Positions 61,304 through 64,000 of a stretch of DNA of 64,000 nt are shown here, piece by piece. The DNA is from Bacteroidia bacterium (GTDB lineage: Bacteria; Bacteroidota; Bacteroidia; B-17B0; Aurantibacillaceae), in assembly GCA_016787705.1 (NCBI GenBank), contig JAEUTP010000027.1, forward strand, positions 124,001 through 188,000, read 5' to 3'. The notes under the pieces were generated by a model. That model did not search any database. It was not told the origin of the DNA and saw only the letters and a program-made list of their open reading frames with translations. The position numbers and the translations under genes were made by a program. The stretch's first letter is position 1, and every line of letters starts with the position of its first letter.

Positions 61304-64000
61304 TTATTTAGTAACGATTAGTTTAGCAACACGTTTTGCTCCTGAAGTACCGTTAACATTAACAATGTACATTCCGCTTGCAAGATCTGTAGTTTGGAAA
61401 GAATAGGTAAGATCACCGCCTGCATTTAATTTTCCTAAATTCTCAGTTTTAACAACACGACCATTTATATCCATTATGCTAAGTGTAGCAGATTCTCCAT
61501 CAACAGCTGCAAAAGTTACAAATACATCTCCGTTTGTTGGATTTGGATATAAACTCATATTGTTTTCAGATTTAGCAGCTGGCACTTCATCAACACCAAC
61601 ATAATAATTAACCTGGTAATCTTTATTGATCCAAACACCACGACCGTTAGTTGCAGCTAAAATAGCTCCGCTATTGTAACAATCCCACGATCTCATTACC
61701 TGTTGTTTAAGGTCAAATACCTGTAACGGTGGTAATTGATTGTTATTTGCATCAACCCATGTTGGCGTGGCAGCCGTAATATCATCTGTTCTGTAAACAC
61801 CAAAATCTGTTCCAACAAACACTTTTTTGTTATCAGATTTTTCCATTAAAGAGCAATATAATTTTGTTGTTGGTAAACCTGTACCGTTTTTAGATACAAG
61901 AGCAACGTTAGTTGAGTTACATTTTCTAACATCAGCAACTGTGCTGTACATGATTTTTGTTCCTGAAGGATCATCAAAAGTAACAGCAATAGCTTTATCG
62001 TCATTAGTAACACTAATACCTGTAATTATCTTAGTGTATGGTCCGCCTAATAAAGCAGTTCTGTAAGGCGAACGTGGGTTATGTTTAGTTCCATCAGGTG
62101 CAACAGTGTTAGAGAAAGTAAATACATTAGTATGTAATTTACCTGAGTAGCTTTTTGCAGTTGAATCCAATAATGCATCTAAATAAGATACACGGTATAA
62201 GAATTTATTACCACTTAAAGCATCGTTTGTAGCATAATATAATTCAGTACCATTTTTACTCCACTCTAAAGCAGTAACAGTACCGCTAACAGCTACTGTA
62301 TTTGAAGCGCCTGTTAATTTGTTACCCGCAGCATCAGTTGTTAAACATTTGTCAGCACTAACATTAATTAAGCTTAACGGATTATTTAAGCTTAATGGCG
62401 CGTTTGAAACATAAACGTTAGCTCCATAACCCATTGCCATCCTTGCTGAGGTTCCCATTTCCATTTTAACCGGTTTGTTATTTGGAGGAACGGCTGCTAA
62501 GAAATAACCAATATTATTTGATGTAGTTACTAAAGGTAAAATTGAAGTTGTGCTTGTATTTGCACCTATTGCTGTATTAGAGCTTAAGCCCAGTAAAGTA
62601 TAAGTAGTAGGACCTGTAGTTGGTGTTGTAACTGTAAATACAGGTGTTGATTGATTAACATTACCCGGCATTAAATTATAAGTAGATGAGTTTACTGTGC
62701 TATACGTATCCTGCGAAGTTAGAGTACCAGTACCAGTTTCTGTTATAGTATAATTTGTAGTGGTAGTTGGTGTTACCACAAAAGCAGTAGTAGTTTGTGT
62801 AACATTTCCTGGCTGCAAATTATATGTTGGATTAGAAATTGAAGCTGTACCTGCAGGAACAGCGTTGATAGTATATGTTACAGGTTTTGCAGAAGTAGTA
62901 TAAGTACCGTACGCATATATACTGTAGTTAGTTGTTGTAATTGGTCTAACAATAATGCTTGGACTTGAAGAAGGTGTGCTGGATATATTGCCGGGCATTG
63001 CTACAAATGTTGGATTTGTAACACCCACAGTATTTGTTGCAGTAATTGTATAAGCAGGTTGAGAGTTTCCGTATTGCCAGCTTAATGAATTAGTTAATAC
63101 GGCAGAGTAGGTTGCTGTTTTTGTTGAGATTTTATCGTCTACAACTGTAACAGTGCTTCCTGCTGGAATCTTATAAAAGACTGTACAAAACACACGGTAA
63201 TAGGCTGCAAAATCGGGTACTGATGCGCTGCTGGATTGCGTTTTTGTTGCAAATGGAGGAGCTGTAAATGTTACTGTAATATTATCTAATAAACTTGTTT
63301 GATTTAAAACAACAGAAGTATTTCCCGGAACAACAGGACCGGTTTGTTGAAGGATAGCAGGTGTTGTAGTACCTGCCGATGGAACGGTATATGTATTAGA
63401 TAACTTGATCATGATATCTTTTTTGTCAGTTCCCGTAAAGCCCGGAGCGTTTGCAGCAGAGCCTGAAAGCGGTAGTAATACAGTACCTGTTCTGATAGCT
63501 ATACTATCAATTAACGCCGAAGAACTTGATCTGGCAGCTGAAAATGAGAAGGTAGTTTGTGTTGTTAAAGTAGAAACACCGATCATTGAAGCAGCGAAAC
63601 GTAAACTATCATTGTAAAACACTGCTGAATCGGGGTTAACGGTAGTTTGACCATAAGTTTCCCACATTTTAAAAGGAGTTCCTGTTGCATTATAAGTTGT
63701 ATTATCAAAAGGTACGATGGTTTGTAATCTCGAATTTACCAATAAATCTACCTGAACCGGATCAGATGATTTTACATCTGTTGATCTGAATAACTTACCG
63801 GCACCTTGTGTAAAATATGCGGCGCTTGGAAGTATCTTCGAAAATTCTGATTGGTAAACGTCACCACTACTATAAACACTTTCTTGAGTTACATTAGGAT
63901 AATTACCACTAAAGTAATTTAAGCCGTTACCACCTGTTCCTCCGATAAAACCAGAATAAGGGATAACCTGTGTACCCGGCGCCGAGTTAGAATTACCAGC
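61304..64000 (-). CDS. Large surface protein with T9SS tail, truncated by the window edge
   Basis: The frame continues open from the apparent start near 63742 (a TTG inside LLVNSRLQ) up to the window end, so the true start lies beyond 64000; about 898 residues are visible. The upper part (for example GTGGNGLNYFSGNYPNVTQE and GKLFRSTDVKSSDPVQV) is beta-rich with propeller-like style. A region at about 63060-62540 has three repeats with x-Y-N-(L/M)-x-PGN-(V/I)-type turns, as in Ig-like SprB-type repeats. A propeller-like part (about 62500-61650) and a T9SS type A sorting domain (SLYPNPTNGDVFVTFA; GMYIVNV) end it. It is secreted or surface-bound; function is unknown. Confidence 0.85.
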   Translation of the reverse strand, partial: AGNSNSAPGTQVIPYSGFIGGTGGNGLNYFSGNYPNVTQESVYSSGDVYQSEFSKILPSAAYFTQGAGKLFRSTDVKSSDPVQVDLLVNSRLQTIVPFDNTTYNATGTPFKMWETYGQTTVNPDSAVFYNDSLRFAASMIGVSTLTTQTTFSFSAARSSSSALIDSIAIRTGTVLLPLSGSAANAPGFTGTDKKDIMIKLSNTYTVPSAGTTTPAILQQTGPVVPGNTSVVLNQTSLLDNITVTFTAPPFATKTQSSSASVPDFAAYYRVFCTVFYKIPAGSTVTVVDDKISTKTATYSAVLTNSLSWQYGNSQPAYTITATNTVGVTNPTFVAMPGNISSTPSSSPSIIVRPITTTNYSIYAYGTYTTSAKPVTYTINAVPAGTASISNPTYNLQPGNVTQTTTAFVVTPTTTTNYTITETGTGTLTSQDTYSTVNSSTYNLMPGNVNQSTPVFTVTTPTTGPTTYTLLGLSSNTAIGANTSTTSILPLVTTSNNIGYFLAAVPPNNKPVKMEMGTSARMAMGYGANVYVSNAPLSLNNPLSLINVSADKCLTTDAAGNKLTGASNTVAVSGTVTALEWSKNGTELYYATNDALSGNKFLYRVSYLDALLDSTAKSYSGKLHTNVFTFSNTVAPDGTKHNPRSPYRTALLGGPYTKIITGISVTNDDKAIAVTFDDPSGTKIMYSTVADVRKCNSTNVALVSKNGTGLPTTKLYCSLMEKSDNKKVFVGTDFGVYRTDDITAATPTWVDANNNQLPPLQVFDLKQQVMRSWDCYNSGAILAATNGRGVWINKDYQVNYYVGVDEVPAAKSENNMSLYPNPTNGDVFVTFAAVDGESATLSIMDINGRVVKTENLGKLNAGGDLTYSFQTTDLASGMYIVNVNGTSGAKRVAKLIVTK

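Noticed and set aside
1-64000. CRISPR arrays, tRNA or rRNA genes, insertion sequences, prophage
   Set aside because: No evenly spaced direct repeats, cloverleaf patterns, transposase motifs or phage genes were noticed on either strand by eye; the SBBP repeats are protein repeats, not CRISPR repeats. A tRNAscan or IS search would be decisive.

Overview
The window is an AT-rich chromosomal stretch from a member of the Bacteroidota. The evidence is the number of exported proteins ending in a type IX secretion (T9SS) C-terminal sorting domain (eight genes: 2964, 4968, 9016, 10291, 12284, 46888, 53142, 61304), SusC/hemin-type TonB receptor architecture, a TamB of Bacteroidota type, promoters of the TTG-N(17-23)-TAnnTTTG type, and the lack of purine-rich ribosome binding sites. 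The exact order cannot be fixed from the sequence alone. No tRNA, rRNA, CRISPR array, transposase or phage gene was seen.

Left part (1-14.5 kb), mostly minus strand, is an envelope/secretome region. It holds a truncated membrane protein, a small barrel-like protein, a GH10 xylanase-type lipoprotein, a PKD lipoprotein, and four paralogous T9SS proteins. Each paralog carries exactly seven SBBP-type repeats, the number expected of a seven-bladed propeller. They lie as two tandem pairs (2964-7199 and 10291-14482) separated by a CMAH-like metallo-beta-lactamase-fold protein and a DUF1028 protein that has gained a T9SS tail.

Accessory island (14.7-22.6 kb), all plus strand. A DUF4424-like/YARHG secreted protein is followed by a run of unrecognised genes. 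Four of them (16219, 17744, 19661, 20566) have unrelated helical N-terminal parts but appear to share one C-terminal module of about 85-90 residues (Trp, then an Asp/Asn-Gly-x-Cys turn, and in three of the four a terminal Cys-acidic-x-Val/Ile-Lys ending). Between them sit a lipoprotein, a DUF3592-like anchored protein, and two microproteins of 45 and 34 residues. This is the best candidate for an undescribed system in the window; its function is unknown.

Core region (22.7-61.2 kb) is mainly housekeeping: prs-rplY behind two stacked consensus promoters, a KefB-like antiporter, tamB, tsaD, a CTP-dependent polyprenol/lipid-kinase-like membrane protein, a fused formiminotransferase-cyclodeaminase, yicC, a DMT transporter, a leaderless BtuF-like binding protein, thioredoxin, fumC, a glucosaminidase, a prolyl oligopeptidase, an M14 carboxypeptidase, a TonB receptor of hemin type, a TauE/SafE transporter, a BNR/PKD giant T9SS protein, dnaG, an alpha/beta hydrolase and murQ. 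Intergenic spacers carry several imperfect inverted repeats that look like dispersed, non-coding repeat elements.

The right edge cuts through another large T9SS-tailed surface protein (61304 to beyond 64000), whose frame is open to the window end.
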